In this document: positions 1 through 15,000 of the stretch, one piece after another | Position numbering within the stretch: position 1 is the first letter of the stretch | Layout: each line of letters begins with the position of its first letter | NCBI GenBank assembly: GCA_035771175.1 | Contig: CM069598.1 | Coordinates: 5,230,194 to 5,294,193 of the forward strand | DNA length: 64,000 bases | Source of the DNA: Paratinospora sagittata | Taxonomy: Eukaryota > Streptophyta > Magnoliopsida > Ranunculales > Menispermaceae | Reading direction: 5' to 3' | Program-made: the position numbers and the translations under genes | The notes under the pieces: model-generated | Told to the model about the DNA's origin: nothing | The model's database searches: none | The model's input: the letters and a program-made list of their open reading frames with translations, nothing else

Positions 1-3000
1 ATGATGAAAGAAGAAAAAGAACTTTAGGTCCACAAGTAAATAAAAGGACGATTATGGAGAGAAGGAAATCTTTTATTACTGAAAACTCTTCTCATGAGAC
101 AATTGTTCCAAAGACAGTGAAACGAGTTGAAAATGATTTTGATGGAATAGAGGGCACAAGGAAGAGGCTGAAGTGTTTGTCCGGACAAGGCTTTGATTCT
201 TCTGAGAAAATCAAAAGAAATGAATATTCTAGAAAGCCTCTCAAGGATAGCCTCAAATCTTCAATGCAATTGGAAAAGCCTAGCCAAATAGATGCAGACA
301 GAGCATTAATGGGGGAGAACAAGTTCTTGCTCAAGGAACTAGAGCTATTTCAGTCTAACCAACGAAAAGTATCAACCAATAAATTTGAGAGAACCACCAA
401 GAATGTTGCCGCCCAAAACAAAGAAAGTAGTCCGCTATCTCCGATAGATGCCGAAACTAGAAAGAAGTAAGACACTTGCCTCACTTGTATTTGTATTTCA
501 CAATTTCAACATTCTTATGGAATGTAATTGGCATGATTCTTTAGTTTTGATTCAACCAGTGTTGTCAAGGCGTTAAGGTAATTCATAGGTGGCATCTAGG
601 TGAAGAGGTGCCTAGGCATCACAAATAATATTTATTTATAGCCTACTAAAAAGACAATTAATTAGTTTTCACATACAAACCTTATATTTCATACATATTC
701 CATAATATAAGCGTCAAATCTTAAGTAACAAAAAATTAACTTGGTTTTACACTCTTTGTTTGTGTGTCTACAAATTGAAAACCAGAACAAAAAAAGAAAA
801 AGAAAAAAAAAAGACAACTCAACATATATGGAAAATATAACGATTTATATTTGCAAAAATATAACAAGAATAAGAAAGAAAATCAAAATTAGAAAAGAGG
901 ATAAAAAAAAGATAACTTGCATTTAAGCTATACAATTACTTATGTAACAATATGAAAAATAATGAACCTTATTTTTTTTATATATTTACACTAATATCCC
1001 TTCAAACTTTTAAATTATTCAACAAGCCCTGCTGCCTGCCTTAATTTTGGTCTAGGTGATTTAGTTGTGGATGACCTAAGTGATGGACTAGTCGTTGCCT
1101 AGGCGTGGCCTTGAAAACACTGGATCCAAGTAGGGTTGATTGTTTTGGTCTTCATGCAATGAACAGTTTAACATGCTAGTTTATGTTCAAAGCTTACTTC
1201 TTGAGTTGCAGAACAGTGGAATAACTTTTGTAGAATTCTTGAGCTGCAGGATAGTAACTTTGATGGAGAAGAAAACATCTTCAATTACTTTGGAAGAAGT
1301 AATAACAAGTCATAAAGTGCCTTCTACCCATGCATACTCCTCTAAAAGTGTAATAGACAAGAATGTTACACTGGGGAAGGTGGATGCTTCTGTTGAGGTG
1401 CATCTAGTATCTGTTAAATTTCTGTTGCTTAAGAAATCATTTTTTGTAATACGTAATTGCTTGATATATATCTTTGCGTTCATTCTTCATTCACAGGCTG
1501 TTCGAGTAGCTTTACGAAAGTTGGATGATGGCTGCAGTGTTGAAGATGCTAAAGCTGTTTGTGGACCAGAGATTATAAACCAAATAATAAAATGGAGGGT
1601 ATTTTCTCGTTTCAACCAATTCACTTTTGAAATTAGTCATTTATTATATCCGTGACCGTTGTAGTTAGAATCGTGATAACCGACACGAAGTTGGTGTAGT
1701 TGGTAAAGATGTGACTTTGGAAACGTAAGGTTGTAGGTTCAACTCTTGCCACTGGGGATTAGTGGGTTAGGATTGGGCCTTATACCTCCCTGAGAGTGCG
1801 GTTTGGTGATGGAGTTGGTTATACAATTAACTACTAACCTTGTATCTTCTAAAAAAAAGCAGCCAGAATCGTGAGCTGAATTGTATGATTCACTCCAAAA
1901 CAATTCAAATCTAATTCTTGAATCGCTATACCTATGAATCGTAAGTGAATCAGTTTGAATTGGTGGTGAATCATAAGTGAATCGGACTGAATCGTTGGCT
2001 GAATTGTAGTGAATCGGTCTGAATCGTTAATTTGTTAAAAAACATTAATGTTTTGATAACTCTACGAGAACTTAGTATATACAAAGATATGATTCACATA
2101 TGTATCGCGAATCTTACAATTTATTAAGCCTCAAAACAATATGCTTCCGATTAATGATTTGACAACTGTGGCTTTGACCTTAGAGCTCTTCTTTGCACAT
2201 AGTTGATAAATAATTTTTTTTAACTATTTTGCATTAAATAAATTGTTTAATCTAATTATAATTAATTGAGAGAAATTTTATATGATAACATCTCGTAAGG
2301 TGGAATGCTTAGTTTATTGCTTGTATGTGCACTTTTGCTGATAATGGCAACATTTCATAGATAGCAAGCTTTTTGTATAATATTAGATGGTATTAGAGAC
2401 CTCATTTACTGGCCATGAAAAAGACAGCTTATGGTCGTCATGCTGTAACTTTAGTATGATGTGCAAGAGATTGCTGTCCACTGTTCTGCAGCACTAGAAT
2501 TAGATGATTAATGGTTATGCATTTGTGTGTTACTACAATCTTTGTATTTGTTATTTGATGAATGTGGTGTTTGTTAACTCTACTTGCAACCTCTAAAAAG
2601 AGTAGAGGGTAGTGGAGTGTTTTTTTTTTTTTGGTAAATATTTTTACTTTACTTTCTTTGCCTCTAATTGACGTAGAGTATAACCTCTACAAAAATAAGC
2701 AAAAAAAATTGGCTTATTATATTAGAGCTTAAACCTTTAGTATAAATAGAGGTTCATTTTAAAGTAGAAGGAGATTCTGAATAGAGTTACAAAACATGCC
2801 TTACTCTGTTGAATCTCATGTAGCCTAGGTAGATTCGTCAATGTTTACAAGTCACGGCAAAATGAGCCTTGAGTTGTATCTCTTTATGCATTTGTGGGTT
2901 TGTAAATATTTGAATACAAATTGAAAATTCCAATAAATAGTTCTTGGATTCTTTAAAAAAAATAAAGAGTAAAATAAAACAAAAAATAATTGATAGTTTC

Positions 3001-6000
3001 ACATGCCAAAGCCATATCCAAACTAAGTTTCAAACTCATCATAATCATATCAAACCTTTACCTCAGCCATGGTCTCGTATTTCCAGCATACTTAGTTTTA
3101 ATCTCTAACAAACAACAACATGTGTAGGGGTTCATGTATAGTACGGTTTGGTTTTGAGCCAAATTCAAACCGTATCGAAGAATATTGGTTTTTGTAATTT
3201 CCAAACTGAGTTGAACCAATGTATAGAGAAAGGTCCAAAATTGGAGAAAGTTGGTTAGGTTTGCTTCAGATTGAATGGTTTTTATTTTCTTGAATGGAGG
3301 GATGTAATTTAAATGTTGACTTAGCCTTTGATAGTGCGGAAGGGAAGAAACAGATTCATGTAGCTTGTTGATGCAAGATTTGCCCAACATCAATATTTAT
3401 AGGAGAAATATAAATGGGAATAGAAATAGGGGAGACGAGAAGAAGAACTAACTAGGCTAGGAGCTCAGATTGAGCTCCTGATATGACGACCTCAATGCTG
3501 AGGTTGAGAGGGCCCCTGGCGTCCGGACTCGCGACTCTCCTTCCGGTAGCACTGAGGTATCTCCTTGAAGGGCTGGTGTTAGGAGCATTGGTGTGGTGCC
3601 GGCCTAAGACCCTCCAATGCCTAAGTTAGAGCCAAAAGCAGTATTTTAAGAATAGCACTTGTGTAAGGCTCATAAGTAGAAATTTGTCTCTTACCCTTTT
3701 GGTGAATAGTGCAAACATATTTAAGTGGAGGATCTGGTCCCCATTGAAGGGGACAGGTGGCAATGTGGTCCCTGATGGAAAAGTGGTCCCGGGGAATACG
3801 CGGTGTAGTCTTGTAGAGTTGGCTCGTGATGGTTGTTGACATAGGTTCCCAGCTAGGTCACCTCAGAAGCCCGAGCTGATTGACACACTGTTTTTCGAAT
3901 TTTCTCCGCCTTGGGCTTATATTTGGGCCTCACCATGGGCTCCGCATTTTTATAAGCACCGATTTATTCATTATTCAACATAGCAGATCCCATGTACTTG
4001 GGAAAAAGCTTGGTTGAGTGGAGTTGGAAAGGTATGTAATTGGTCTACTCCCAACCTGAAAATTATTATGCTCATTAAGGCTTGAAAATTGGGTTAACCT
4101 TTGAAGTTATATTGTTAAGGCAAATAAGGATGACCGGGGCCAAATCTAAGTTCCAAAACTTAATCCCATTGTTGAACCAAAAAATAAAAGACGTACATAG
4201 TGTACAATGCTCCTATCATTGCAAGGCTTGGTCAATGATTGATATATGTAGCCTTACCTCTGCTTTGTAGAGGCTTTTTTGAAATTTGAACCTATGATCT
4301 TTGAGTTCATTATTGTGGCATCCTCACTGTTGTGCCCTTCCAAGTTTGTTAGAAAAGTAATGCTACCTAATAAAAATCCACCACTAAAGCTATGAACTTG
4401 TGATTATGAATGCTTAGAGAGTTATGTAGGTGCTAGTTTTAGGCTATGTTACCTGCACTCATGTATGAGTGTTGGATACTGGTACATATCTAGAGGTCTG
4501 ACTTGTTCATTTTTAAATTTTGGGATACGGGGACTCGGCTATATTATATGTTGTTTTTTCTGGGTTTTTTTTTTCACTCATTTATTGTCCATTTTGTTCT
4601 CCCACTTAAGTCAATTTCACCTATTAGTTATTATTTTCTTTCATGCTTTCGCTTCTTTCCATTGGAAAATCTACATAGTAATATTCTAAAATTTGAAGTG
4701 TTGGACACATATCACATACACATGTCGTATCATGAAGTGTCGGACACGGGTACGTCGGCCTAAAGTAAAGAGTTCGGGTAACAAAGGTTTTAGGCTTATA
4801 GTAATTAGTTGATATTTTAACAAATCAAGAAAGATGACACGGGTCCAAATCAAACAAACTTAAATTGTATACATGCAGTTGTATTTCTAAGAATTTATGT
4901 TGCAATAATGGAAAGTTTGGTCTTCTTTAACTTATTCATTTTGTTGGTGTTTTTAGTTTCATTTTTCATTTGAAAGTGCTGATGGGTCCACACCCTTTGC
5001 TTTTCTTTTAAATTTTCCTTAGGCATTGTAAGGATGATTCACTTACTTGGAAGAAACTTCTACATCTAAGTCCATGTAAAATTACCTTATAGGTTTATTA
5101 GTTAGTAGACAATAACATTTTTAGACTACAATAATAACATTTCTTATTTTTATGCTTTTTCTGTTGTAGAACAAGCTTAAGGTCTATCTTGCACCTTTCC
5201 TCCATGGCATGCGCTATACGTCTTTTGGACGACACTTCACAAAAGTGGACAAGCTTCAGGAGGTATGTGAGGAAATTTCGTATCTGATTATGAGAAAATG
5301 GTAGACAAACCTAATTGTCTCTTTTGCTAGAGGCCTTCTAAGATAGAAGTCACTTGGCTTATTGTGTTATAAAAAGTTAATATTTCATAATAGAGGGTTT
5401 TTTCTTATGAACTTATATATAAAAGAAAATAATTCGAGGACTAGGAAATGTTATTTATGTATGCTTCCTCTAGATGTGGTTCCTTATACTATCTATGGTA
5501 CTCTCCTTGTCTCTATTTCATGGTTAGCAGAAGCATAAGCATGAAGCGACGTCAAAATGGGCTTCAAAACATGGAAGGATTTTGACTTATTTCTATTTGC
5601 AAGTTCCACTAAAAATTGTGTCTTTTCACCACAATGTCACTTGGACCATGAAGGGATGCCAAAGCAGGACTAAGATGTTAGCAATATCCTAAGCAACCAT
5701 TATGAAAAAAAAGTGTCTTTTAAAGAGCTTTATCAGCTAAATGTTATCAGAAGAAAAGGCATAAAAAGAATAGAAATCTAATATTCTCTTCTCATGTGTG
5801 TGTGTGTGCACGTTTTGGGAAAAGAAACAAGAATTTTATTAAAAGAAAAAAAGGAAGGAGGGATACAAAGACCGCTACTCTTCTAAAAGTACCTCAACTA
5901 AACGACCTTACAACAAGAGACTCAACCACCTTCAACCAATCACTAAGACCGTAGCTGCCTCAAGGTTTGAAATGGCCAACCCATTGAGAAGCAAGAAAAA

Positions 6001-9000
6001 GGGAATTGCCCCAAACAATAATGGTAACCCGAAGCTCCTCTTTTAAGATCTTCTTATTCCGCTCACTCCAAGTACTGTTTTTTTTTGAGAAGAGACAATA
6101 AAGATTAATATTAATGTAAAGTAGTGGTTACATGCGATGAACGAGCATAAGGAATGCTCAGCAGGAACAACTGCAACTAGGACAATCTTCTACAGCCCTT
6201 ATTGAACCCATAAATGACTATTCCAATTACAAAAGAGCTCCACAGTTCCAAAACCAGTCAGAGAATGAATACCCTCCCCCGAATTTAGAGATACATACCC
6301 ATCCTGCCACTAGAATTCTAGAAGACTCCCAAACAGAAGCTACGTCTCTGGACACACCCTTAAAAGTCCTGTTATTCCTTTCAAGCCATAAAGACCAAAG
6401 AACTGCAAAGGAAACAATGCATCCTATATCCTTGCCTCTTGAGGTAATACCTGCAACATGATTAAAAAGAAGGCACATTTCCACTAAGATTGGTTTAATG
6501 AATTTGCGGGGAAGGTAAAACTCCCTCTTTTGCTAAACCTGAGAAGCAAACGTGCAGTGAAAAAAGAGATGATCCAAATCCTCTTGATCCTGGAGGCATA
6601 ACATGCAGCATTGGGGAGAAATACACCAATGTGGCATGCGTCTTTGAAGCAAGTCTTTGGGTGCACAACCTGTTAAGAGATATTAGCCAACCAAGCACTT
6701 GAATTTTGGTTGGAAGTGGTTTTTTCCAAATGTGGCGAGAGAGGTTGGGCGACGAAGGATGTGGGTTTTCAATTAGGTGGCTGAAAAAAGACTTACAGGA
6801 ATAGTGCCCAGTGTTGTCCAAATTCCATAAGAGACAGTCATCAACATCAGGGGAGAACATGATTTGGTCAATACGGGCAAGGAGGGAGACAATTTCAGCT
6901 TCTTCTCTATAAGTCAAGGGTCTAGGAAAATGAAGGTTCCACGAGGGTTGTTGGTTGATGTTAGAAAAATGCTGTGTAAGGAAAAAGGCAATACGTTTGT
7001 TAGCAGTTTTTGAAAGTCGAAACAGATTTGGAAATGAAAGTGCTAGGGGGTTATCTCCACACCAAGGATCTTCCCAATAATGGAATTTTTGCCCATTTCC
7101 TACGTTGAGAGTGATGTGGGGAGAAAAACAAAGCTGAAGGCTTGAAATGAATTTCCAAGGGCTACGATGTGAGGCATGTGAAGTGCATCTTGAGTCCCAA
7201 CCATAACCAGTGCAACCAAACTTACTTCGAAGGACTTTAACCCAAAGAGCCTCCTCCTCATTCATGAACCTCCAAAGCCACTTCGTGCCAAGAACCTGAT
7301 TTCTAATTTTGACATTACCAATGCCAAGACCACCACTTGCCTGTGACATCTATACCTTTTTCCAGCTGACAAGATGAAAACCCTGCCCATCATCAACACC
7401 CTTCCAAAAGAAATTTCTCATTAATCTCTCTAATCTGGTCACCACCTGATCCAGAGCACCAAATGAAGATAGAAAGTAGTTTGGAATTTCTTCCAAGACT
7501 GATTTGATGAGGATAAGACGACCTCCCCTTGATAAAAAGCTTCTTCTCCAGCCACTTAGTCTCTTTTCAACCTTAGAGAACACTGGGTCCCAAAACTCCT
7601 TTTTCCTTGGGTTACCTCCCAAAGATAGACCTAGGTAAGACATAGGCCAGCACCCAACCTCACAGCCTACTCTATTAGCCATCATTGAGACAACACCCGG
7701 ATCCAAATTAATACCCATAAGTTGACTTTTCTGCATATTAACCCGCAATCCTAAAAGATTGCAAAACATTGAAGAACATCCAACAAAATGGCCACATTCT
7801 CGTCGTTTCCATGAACAAGGAAGAGTGTATCGTCTGCATATTGGAAATGAGAAACCTCCACCCTCTCCTTTCCAACGCTGAATCCTTGGATAAGTGAACA
7901 ATCACAAACTTATTGGACAAGCCTCCCCAGCACATCGGCCACAATGGTGAAAAGAAAAGGGGAAAGTGGATCCCCTTGTCTCAAACCTCTACTAGCGCAA
8001 AACTTACCTCTAGGCCTTCCATTGATAACCACCGAGTAAGTCACCGAACTAATGCACCCATGAATCCAACGCCGTCATCTAGTGCCCATACCTTTCTAGT
8101 GCTCCCTCCAAGTACTCCATATCTTTGACAAAAAAAAGTGCTCCATATAATTCCACAAAGGATCACCAACCAGTAGTCTTTCATGATCGTGGAGATAGCA
8201 GCAACATTGAGTTGAAGAGACAGGTGTAAATTGTAATTATGGAGAAGCTTGTCAATGTTGAGCAAAGTGTGCACTCTCCATCTTTCCCAAATAGTCCTGG
8301 TAAGTGGTAAATAAGCAACTTAAGACAAATGCTTTGAAGTTTCTCCCTTCTGGCTGCATAAACAACACCAATCTGGGGAAATAGAACAGTGAAAAGAATG
8401 TTAGCAGTTAAGTTTGCCTCGGGCTATAAGTCACACTCACACTTTGACCTCAGGGTGGAATAAGGGAAGACTGGGAGGTTTTGGCTCTCAATTAGACAAG
8501 AGAAAAGAGATCTGGTGTGGTGGAGAAGGTTCCAGATGACTCTAGGGACCATAATCTACAGTCATCCCTAGAAGACAATTGAATATTTTCAACCATATTG
8601 AATATTTTGGTGTTTATGAAATGACATTAATTTGAGTCTAGCACCTTATTTCTTCTGGCGTCATGGCCCTATTTGTCTTTCAATACTTATGTCGTACACT
8701 TTTCAAAAGGTTAGAAAGAGTTGTGTGCTAACAATTGCAAGAAAAGATTTCACTCTTAATAGAGCGGAGTGTAGGAAGTAGCTTAATGTAACCAACCATT
8801 TGTAGTTGTGAAAATGCTTGTCGAGTTGTGTTGAGTAGAATCAGTAGATATATGTGGAAGCTGCTTATCTTTATCAGCAAATGGAAACATTATTTATGGA
8901 AGGAATTGTACTTGATTAGGACTTAAGAGTGAGTGACAATCACGGATTTTTATGGATAAACTCTATGTAATGGACTCTAGTACTCATATACAGATAGAGT

Positions 9001-12000
9001 TAGCTTTTGGGGATCGGGATAGACAGAGAATATCTTCCCTACAGCACAAGCACAAGAAAGGTAAAGAAGGTTGGGGAAAGAGGAATATATGACATATGCA
9101 ACTTTATATTTCTAATATTTGGTTTCCTTGCATGTTAGGGCATGCTAGATTGCTTTCATGGGAAAACTACATTTCCTCAAGATTGTATTGCATGAGAAAA
9201 AAAATTGCATTTGCTTTTGCTACCACAGATTCGTATAATTTCATTTCTTTAGAATGAATTGGGGAATCAGTATCTCTAGGTTCTCAGTATTCCATTTGCT
9301 TCAAGGCAATCATCTAAAATGCTATCAACAAGGGGAAAGTGATACTTCAGGTAGAAAGTCTGGTTTTTCTGTGATTAAAAAAGAAATCCTTTTTCCTTTC
9401 ATATGTCCTGATTTCCAGCTCTTAGAAAATTTTCCCATGCTACTGTTTCCAAGAAAGCTAGCTTTTAGCTTTTTCATTCATAGCTAATGAAATTCAGTTA
9501 AACAGTTAAACTTGTTCATTGTATGTGATTTCAGAGGCTTGTCCTTATTCTCTTTTCTTTTGATGCTTCTCTGACCAATTCTTCACCCCCATCTCGTTTT
9601 AGCCACTTCTTGTTTCCTATTTAGAGGGAAAAGTCAGAGAAAGTGGGGGAAGGGGAGGACAAACTCTAGTTGAATGGCAGGATTATGATTGAAATGTGAA
9701 ATTTTTGTTCCATCTGATAGTGTCACAACCTTTTTCTACAAGAATATTCAAGTAGTTGTTCTTTTTGTGTTATTTCTGTCGTTTTTTTTTTCTTTGCTTT
9801 GTCAAGGAAAATTGTTTCTTTTATTCTGCAAACTAATGAGTGAAATCTTTAGAAAATTTTCTTTTTTTACTGTTTCAATTACTGTAATTACATTACTTCA
9901 ATTCCATTTCATTCCCATTTTCTTGAAATTACGCTGCAAAATGTTGAATACCAATGCTAAAAGCCTGGTTCTGCTGTGCAGATTGTTGATAAGCTTCATT
10001 GTTATGTTCAGAATGATGATGTGGTAAGAATTTGTTTAGTTTCTTGTAGTCCTAACAATCATGAGGCATGTAATTGTTGTTATTGGTAATTAAAGCAACT
10101 AAACATGTCTTCCTCGAAACTTAAATGCTAGTACCTGGGTGAGGTTATGGTTGTACTGAAAGGCCATCCCTTAACTATAAAAAATCTTAGTAGCAATTTC
10201 TTAATTAAACCTGATACCAGCTGCTGTATGTATACAACTGTACATGATGATGATTTTAGTTCTCTTGTTGACATTTTTACATTATTTGTATGTTTGAATT
10301 ATTTTATCTATTTAGATCTTAAGATAAGCATGTGGATAAGGCTTATGACTTCAGCAATTCCCAGTCTAATCTTAGAATGAAACTGAAACTGTACTTTCAT
10401 ATTTGTAGAGTCCATAGGGAACAAGACTTAATAGTGGGCAAGGATCATCAAACGCAGGCATAGGCTGATTTGGGTCTGGTGTCTTGATCAACTATTAGAG
10501 GCCCTTGGAAATGTATTTATTTTATTCATCAGGAATTCTTAAATGACTTGGTTCTAAAAGTGGGGGATGGGGCAAAATTAGGTTATGGGAAGATGTGTGG
10601 TGTGGACCTGTTTACCTTGCTGCTGTGAATGACTATCTTTATCTTATTGATTCCACCATAGAAACCAATTTAACTTTTTTGTGAGGATTGTATGAATTGC
10701 TCAAATCATAAGACTTGAATCTTGGGTTGTAAGATTAGAAATGTGAATTGTAAGGTTCTATTTTTTATGGTTCATTATAAAATTCAAGAACACTGCAATT
10801 CATGTTAAGGATTTTAATCAATTTCCCTTGAGTTAAATCGTGAATTGTATGATTCATAGATTTGAATCGGAATTCTTGAAAGTGCAACTTTGCTTTATAT
10901 CTTATATAAGGCATTGAGTTAGCTGTGGTTACAATTTGCACTTAGCTTGAATGGGTATGAAATATGAATGAAATCTTTATAGAATTCTTTTTGACATATT
11001 TTTTGTTTCTGCTTTCTAATGAACTTTAATTCTTTTTGTTTGTTTGTAGATTGTTGATTTTGCTTGTGGAGCTAATGATTTCAGTTGGTTAATGAAAAAA
11101 AAGCTTGATGAAAATGGGAAAAAGTGCTCTTTCAAAAACTACGATGTTATTCAACCAAAGGTAGAGCACCATTCTATTTTACTTTTTCAACACACTCTGT
11201 GTGTTTTGATATATTCTAAATGGTCGCTGTATTGTGAATTATTGGAGGAAGGTGGATTTGGTAACTCTTTTTTTGTTCTTAAGAAGAAACAATATATTTA
11301 GTAGAAAAAGAACAATTGCAGGGAGAACAAGATGTCCTCCTTGATCCAAGACAGAGATCAAAACAAAGATTACAAGATGTTGGCTCATTATTTCAAGTTT
11401 CAATCACTCAGATCGACTTCTCCTCCCTACTTTGCCTACTATGGCCCAATTACAAACCACATTCTTGTGAGTTTACACACAATTATAAAATCTAGCTCTT
11501 TTCCTTCAAATATTCTGCAGTTCCTTTCCAATCAAATTGAACAAATTGCCACCATTACCGTCACTCTCCGTATGTATTGAGTTTTAATGGGATGATTGGT
11601 AGCCATAGCCAAGGCGAATAACTACTCTCTATTGGCTACATTCCCACTTGAGATGCTTAATTTGATGTAGATCCTACTCAAGACTTCCCCATTTAAGAGC
11701 CAATGAATGAAAGTATGGTCCATTGTTTCACTAGCCTGATTATAAAGGGTGTAACATTTGAGAGATAGGCAAAGGGGCTTCCTTCTTTGGATACAACTGA
11801 CAATATTTATTTTCTTATGAGCAATAAGCCAGCAAAGATCTTTATTTAGATAGAATTTCAGCTTTCCAAATGAAAGAAGCAGGTTGAAATATAGGGAGGG
11901 TGGGATTATCAATGAGGGAAGGAAAAGACAGATTTGCAAGTGGAAGTGCCAGAGTGGCCAGGGTCTCAAATTCTTTTATTAGGCATGTTGCACTGACCTA

Positions 12001-15000
12001 GGTTAATTTCCTAGGTTTCAAACCTCTCATGAGGTGGATGCTTTAGGAGAGATTGTGACTTTTTGTTATTAAGTGGGAAACTAATTTTCTTTGACTTGTA
12101 AAAAGGGTATAGTGAAGAATCGCTATAACTCAGTAGTCAGCTGAAGGCGTGCTTCCACAATAAAATATGATGATGTGACAAGTTCGTAACTTTGATTCTA
12201 TATATCTAGCGAGTCTTTGCATCCACAAAGCTGTCTTTTTGTTTTCCTAGGGCTTTAACCGGCCGGGAACTGGAGGAGATTCCTAACCTTCTAGCAAAAC
12301 TTCAACACGTCTCTTTATCACCTTGTCCGGACTGGGTTTTATGGCGTCTTGATTCCTCTAAAAAATTCACATGTAGGTCATTTTTTTCTTGCCTTATAGA
12401 GTCATCAAATACCCCCGTTTTTCGTTGTTCTTCTCATATTTGGCATGCAAACATTCCATCCAAAGTTAAGGTATTTGGGTGGTCTTTGGCACACAAGAGA
12501 CTCAATACTATGGAGATGTTGCAGAGAAGGCTTCCTAATATGTCTTTCCCCTCATTGTTGCGTTTTTTGTAAGCTGGATGGTGGTTCTATTGATCGCGTT
12601 TTTTTTCATTGCCCATACGCCAAGGCTCTTTGGGGAAATTGATATGCTTTTTCTGGTAATAGATTTCTCATCCCTCTTCAGGTTGTTGAAGGTTTGTCCT
12701 TGTGTCACATTCCTTCACTATCCAAGGATGAGAATGGCATTGGTCAGATTGCTTTCTTTGCTACCCTTTGGATGTTATGGCTTGAATGCAATAGCAGGAT
12801 CTTTCACAACATTGCCAAATCGGAATTTCAATTGTGGGAAATCATTAAACTTACGGCTAGTACTTGGGTTTAGGTCTCACCTCATGCTAAGGGTTACTCT
12901 TTATTGGACTGGATGTTGAATTGGGATAATTGTATGTATGTGGGTAGGGTCCATGTCCTTTAAGTTACCTTGGGGTTGTTATTTGTTCTTTTTGGTGTTT
13001 CATTTCATCACCTTTGGTGATCCGGTCTGATGTATTTTCCTTCTTATGATTAATATATGTTTCATTTGTTTCTTCTCAAAAAAAATAAAAAAATAAAAAA
13101 AATAAAAAAAAAGCTTTCTTTTTGGTATAGTTATTTGGTTCTGTTTAGAGGGTAGACCTTATATTATTTTTGAATGCTTACCAACAACACTTAATTTCCA
13201 TGTTTTCCTTTTGCTTGATTCTTCTATGTGGATTCTGATATGAGGAGTTTGAAGGGTTGGATACCATGTTTTTGGTTATGATTTTGGCCCTGGGTCATAT
13301 ATATAAATTCCATGCTTGTCTTTAGCTTACAAGCCTACAAGTATGCTGTTGGAAAACATTTCTTTAATGTCTTACATTTTCAGCTTAATCATTCTATTCC
13401 AGGCGTGTCTGATTCAATACCTATTATAAAATGACGTGACAATTTGTCAATAGGACTTTTAAATAGTTTTATGATGGCTTAGTCTATCCTTTTAGAATTT
13501 ACCCTCATTTTGAGAAAGCACATAGAGACGTGACCCTCGCTCTATAGGATAATTGGAAATAAATGTGTTATCTAGCTCCTCTTTGCGAGGGATAAACAAG
13601 TGTCAAGACAAGGCCTCAACTACATGATTTTTGGTGTTTAAATGATTTTCTTAAAGAAATGTTTTTTTTTTTTTTTTAATTTTTGAAAAACCATTAGTTG
13701 TTCATGTTCTTACATATAAGAGTGACTTTTGTTTTGTATACTTAACTAAGCCTTTTCCCGACTACATTGGGTTGGCTACATGAATCCGCTTCAACATCTC
13801 TTGTGCTCACATATAAATTAAAAGTTATTAAATGTTTCTTAAATCTTTATCTTTGTCCATGTTAATTTAGGTCTCCCTTTATCTTTATATTTATGTAGAT
13901 TTTTGATACATCACTCTACCTAATTGGTGCATTCAAAGGTCATCTTTATATTTGTCCCAATCATTTTAATTGATTTTCTCTTATTATCTTCAATTGGGGC
14001 TACTCCTACCATTTCTTTAATATTTTTATTTCAAATTTTATCTTCCAGTGTTTTACCACATATCCATCTTTATATTCACATTCCTGTAACACGTACTTTG
14101 TTAACGTGTTTTTTGTTGCTCAACATTTTGTTCCATAGAGCATGATTGGCTTAATAGTGGTCTTGTAATTTTTTCCTTGCATTAATCATATAATATTCTA
14201 GAAGCACTCCTCTACTTAACCCATCTTAGTTTAACTCTGTGGTTCAAATCTTCACTCATTTCTCCTTCTTGATGAATAATTTATCCCAAATACTTAAAAT
14301 TTTAGCTCCTTGGTATCTCTTACCTTTCAATTTTCACTATCTCTTCAACTTAATTTCTGCTTTTGCTAAAATCACATTAAATATATTCATTGTTAGTTCT
14401 ACAAATCTTGAACACTTTATATTCTAAAACCTCTCTCCAAACCTCTAACTTATTATAGACTTCGGATTTAGTTTCATCAATTAGTACTATAGCATTAGCA
14501 TTATCAAATAACATACACTATGAAATATATTCTTGAATATGTTTAACTAACTCGTTCGTAGCTAGTGGAAAAAGACGAGAACTTAAGGTAGATGCTTAGT
14601 GTAAACCTCATTTCTCCCTTTTTTTTTAGTGTACTTATTTTTGCAACTATTTTTCACTAAAACCTACCATATTATATCTCTACTTACCCTATTATAGGTT
14701 TCCTCTAGATCAATAAAGACCTTGTGAAAATATTTCTTCTTCACTCTATACCTCTTCATCAATCTCCTTAATAAATAAGTTGCTTCTGGAGTTGTTCTCC
14801 CAAGCTTTAAATCCAAATTGATAGACACAAAAGGTTCAACTCTTATTTCAATTCTTTATTATTCTCTGTTACATTTTCATAGTATGACTCATTAATTTAG
14901 TCTCTCTATAATTTGCACAATTTGAAGATCTCCTTTATTTTTAGATATAGTTATTAAGATGCTTTTCCTCCAAACATTGGACATTCTTTTAGTTGCTACA

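Noticed and set aside
741..926. Lysine-rich 61-residue frame
   Set aside because: It lies inside the MITE at 557-1,122 and is an A-rich artefact.
4440..4765. Possible transposon bounded by gtgttggatactggtac and gtgtcggacacgggtac
   Set aside because: The two ends are direct rather than inverted repeats, and no target site was visible. Evidence is too weak to annotate.
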